Shown: positions 34,090 to 35,246 of the stretch, in pieces
How the letters are laid out: every line of letters begins with the position of its first letter
How positions within the stretch are numbered: position 1 is the stretch's first letter
NCBI GenBank assembly: GCA_913058215.1
Contig: CAJXQE010000030.1
Coordinates: 1 to 35,246 of the forward strand
Length of the DNA stretch: 35,246 nt
Direction of reading: 5' to 3'
Source of the DNA: an uncultured Verrucomicrobiales bacterium
GTDB lineage: Bacteria > Verrucomicrobiota > Verrucomicrobiia > Verrucomicrobiales > DEV007
Notes under the pieces: generated by a model
The model's input: the letters and a program-made list of their open reading frames with translations, nothing else
Told to the model about the DNA's origin: nothing
The model's database searches: none
Made by a program: the position numbers and the translations under genes

Positions 34090-34398
34090 CTATAAAGGCA
34101 TGTTAAAATCAAAAACAACAACGCGATCCAGATTCGGAACAACAATATCTTTGACCTCTTCATGGAGAGGATGAGGTAAATACTCGTCTCGAGCCTGAGG
34201 ACTTTCAAATGTCATGATGAACCCGTGAGTGTATCCCTCGTTAAGGCCTTCCGGTGAATCGTAAGGGCCATAGTTGAAATCGAGAAGCCCGGGAATATTC
34301 CCGACCATTCCTTCCATCGCGGAAAAGCATTCGGCGATTGTCTCTTCTGAGGTGCCTTCATTGAATTGAAAGCAACCATAGTGTTTGACTTGTGGCAT
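34090..34398 (-). CDS. Dabb-family (stress-responsive A/B barrel) protein (102 aa)
   Basis: A small ferredoxin-like alpha/beta barrel monomer, expected to dimerise. Family landmarks are VKHYGCFQF at the start, the central helix with GNIPGLLDFNYG, the strand THGFIMTFE and the conserved His segment EYLPHPLHEEV, with a closing VVVFDF. Length is typical. Members are varied: some are enzymes on polyketide or sugar intermediates, many are of unknown role, and catabolic clusters often contain one. Here it lies between an alpha-hydroxy-acid oxidase (10 bases downstream) and a Tm-1-like gene (59 bases upstream). It may serve the same pathway, but the substrate is unknown. No Shine-Dalgarno site is evident. 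Confidence 0.88.
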   Translation of the reverse strand: MPQVKHYGCFQFNEGTSEETIAECFSAMEGMVGNIPGLLDFNYGPYDSPEGLNEGYTHGFIMTFESPQARDEYLPHPLHEEVKDIVVPNLDRVVVFDFNMPL

Positions 34399-34457
34399 GA
34401 GTATTTGGTTTCTGTAAGTGGGCGATTCAACAGGCTTGGCCCATCGATCTGACAGGG

Positions 34458-35212
34458 TTAAGCCGTGAGATTCTTGAGAAGCGCCTCGGCGCAGGCTCTG
34501 GAGAAAGCTTGATCATTAATCTCTGCATCGACCTCAATCAACTCAACGGAGTCTGCCAAATTGTCTTTGATCGCGGAAAAAAGAGCGGCATCTGCCCCGG
34601 GATCGTAAAATGCCTGCCCCTCGGCACTGATAATACTAATCGCCTTTGTCGGAAGGAGCACAGTGACCGGCGCGACGTAGGCATTTACTTTTTCCGCGAG
34701 AATCTTCCCGAGACGGGCGCACTCTTCAACATTCGTCCGCATCAGTGTCACTTGCGGATTGTGAATGTAGAAATTCCGGCCCTCGTATTTTTCGGGAATG
34801 GTCTCGCGCTCTCCGAAATTCGCCATGTCGAGGCAGCCCGGTGTCACGATCGCAGGTATCCCTGCTTTTCCAGCCGCCTCAAGGCGAGTCGGACCTGCAC
34901 TGAGAGTTGCCCCGGTGACTTCATCCGCCCACTCAGTTGTAGTAATGTCGAGGACACCTTTGACCATACCACTCTCAATGAGCGACTCCATCGTCTTCCC
35001 TCCTGTTCCGGTTGAGTGAAACACGAGAACTTCGTAGCCTTTGTCTTCGAGAATTCCACGAGCGTGATCGACGCAATCTGTCGTGTTTCCAAACATACTG
35101 GCGACGATGATAGGCTTCTCCTCTACCGTTGATGTTTTCACGCCGACCATCCCGCAAATTGCACCGGCTGCTCGAGTGAAAATTGTTTTGGAAATCTGAT
35201 TCAGTCCGGAGA
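34458..35212 (-). CDS. Tm-1-like/UPF0261 ATP-binding-domain protein, C-terminal part (5' end cut off)
   Basis: About 251 residues of a family that is usually near 400 aa. The frame stays open upstream of the internal Met at 35150, reading SGLNQISKTIFTRAAGAICGM, here split as SGLNQISKTI and FTRAAGAICG. This fits the conserved NxIS...AAGAIAGM region of the family, so the true start is beyond the adapter. Visible landmarks are MFGNTTDCVDHAR, VFHSTGTGGKTME, LDITTTEWADE, VTPGCLDMANF, NPQVTLMRTN and LPTKAISIIS. Plant Tm-1 binds a viral replicase. The bacterial proteins are common in catabolic operons and their reaction is unclear. It is the first visible gene of a minus-strand operon with the Dabb protein and the oxidase. 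Confidence 0.88.
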
Positions 35213-35246
35213 CTGTCTCTTATACACATCTGACGCTGCCGACGAA
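35213..35246 (-). other. Nextera i5-side sequencing adapter (artefact)
   Basis: Bases 35213-35245 are the exact reverse complement of the 33-base Nextera read-1 adapter, with the 19-base Tn5 mosaic end at 35213-35231. Base 35246 would be the first index base. On the minus strand it creates the false peptide start MCIRDS, a known database contaminant. Confidence 0.97.

Noticed and set aside
34080..34208. N-terminal extension of the hydroxy-acid oxidase containing a membrane-like stretch (ILLFRIWIALLFLILTCLY)
   Set aside because: It overlaps the 3' end of the Dabb gene in another frame. The family starts at the MSDSF region, and its residue spacing fits that start.
30..35231. 19-base inverted ends flanking the whole window, as of a Tn5-like composite transposon
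   Set aside because: They are the Tn5 mosaic ends of the Nextera library kit, joined to adapter and index bases, not a biological transposon.
1..35246. tRNA, rRNA, CRISPR array, insertion sequence or phage genes
   Set aside because: Looked for by eye on both strands. No cloverleaf, spaced direct repeats, transposase or phage protein was recognised. A covariance-model search would be decisive.

Overview
ORGANISM AND TYPE OF SEQUENCE. The window reads as a contig from an uncultured marine-type bacterium, most likely Verrucomicrobiota (Planctomycetota is the main alternative). This is inferred from gene content: giant secreted lamin-tail/CotH proteins ending in a conserved RRFYR segment, two formylglycine sulfatases, a PL6 lyase, a sialidase/DUF1080 fusion, DUF3500 and CehA/McbA proteins. 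No rRNA or tRNA is present to confirm it. Both ends are untrimmed Nextera library adapter (1-48 and 35213-35246), so the biological sequence is 49-35212 and the two end genes are cut by the library, not by biology.

LEFT HALF (49-19276): ENVELOPE CLUSTER. A truncated TolC-family gene points left. Divergent from it, behind a TTGACA/GATAAA promoter, runs a six-gene block on the + strand: three giant secreted LTD/CotH-kinase proteins (1627, up to 1896 and 1642 aa), a cytosolic VTC-type polyphosphate polymerase, a DUF4956 membrane protein and a HlyD-type adaptor. The polymerase, membrane protein and adaptor are 20 and 5 nt apart. The adaptor (HlyD) and outer-membrane channel (TolC) are present, but no ABC, RND or MFS pump is. 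DUF4956 is therefore a candidate for the inner-membrane part of an unusual tripartite envelope machine linked to polyphosphate synthesis and secreted kinases. This is the most likely undescribed system in the window.

The block has a readable history. The three CotH genes share a ~1.37 kb C-terminal module, and cotH2 begins with a relic of the 5' end of a VTC gene, at the same 15-nt distance from the preceding stop codon as the intact VTC gene has. An ancestral cotH-VTC pair was apparently duplicated, and the first VTC copy was then replaced by another cotH gene.

RIGHT HALF (19316-35212): CATABOLIC REGION. This part carries a CehA/McbA-type metallohydrolase, a sulfatase, a GntP-family sugar-acid permease, a secreted protein with a very basic tail, a DUF3500 protein, a PL6 polysaccharide lyase, a degenerate sialate-O-acetylesterase-like protein, a second sulfatase and a sialidase/3-keto-disaccharide hydrolase fusion. 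It ends with an FMN alpha-hydroxy-acid oxidase, a Dabb protein and a truncated Tm-1/UPF0261 protein. Together they suggest scavenging of sulfated, uronic-acid-rich glycans: lyase and sulfatases in the periplasm or outside, uptake of sugar acids by GntP, and oxidation of hydroxy acids inside.

GENERAL. With the starts chosen here no gene-free stretch exceeds 300 bases. The longest are 636-897 (divergent promoter region) and 30587-30868 (possible gene remnant). Clear Shine-Dalgarno sites are seen before only a few genes (GntP, DUF3500, second sulfatase). No tRNA, rRNA, CRISPR array, insertion sequence or origin was recognised.
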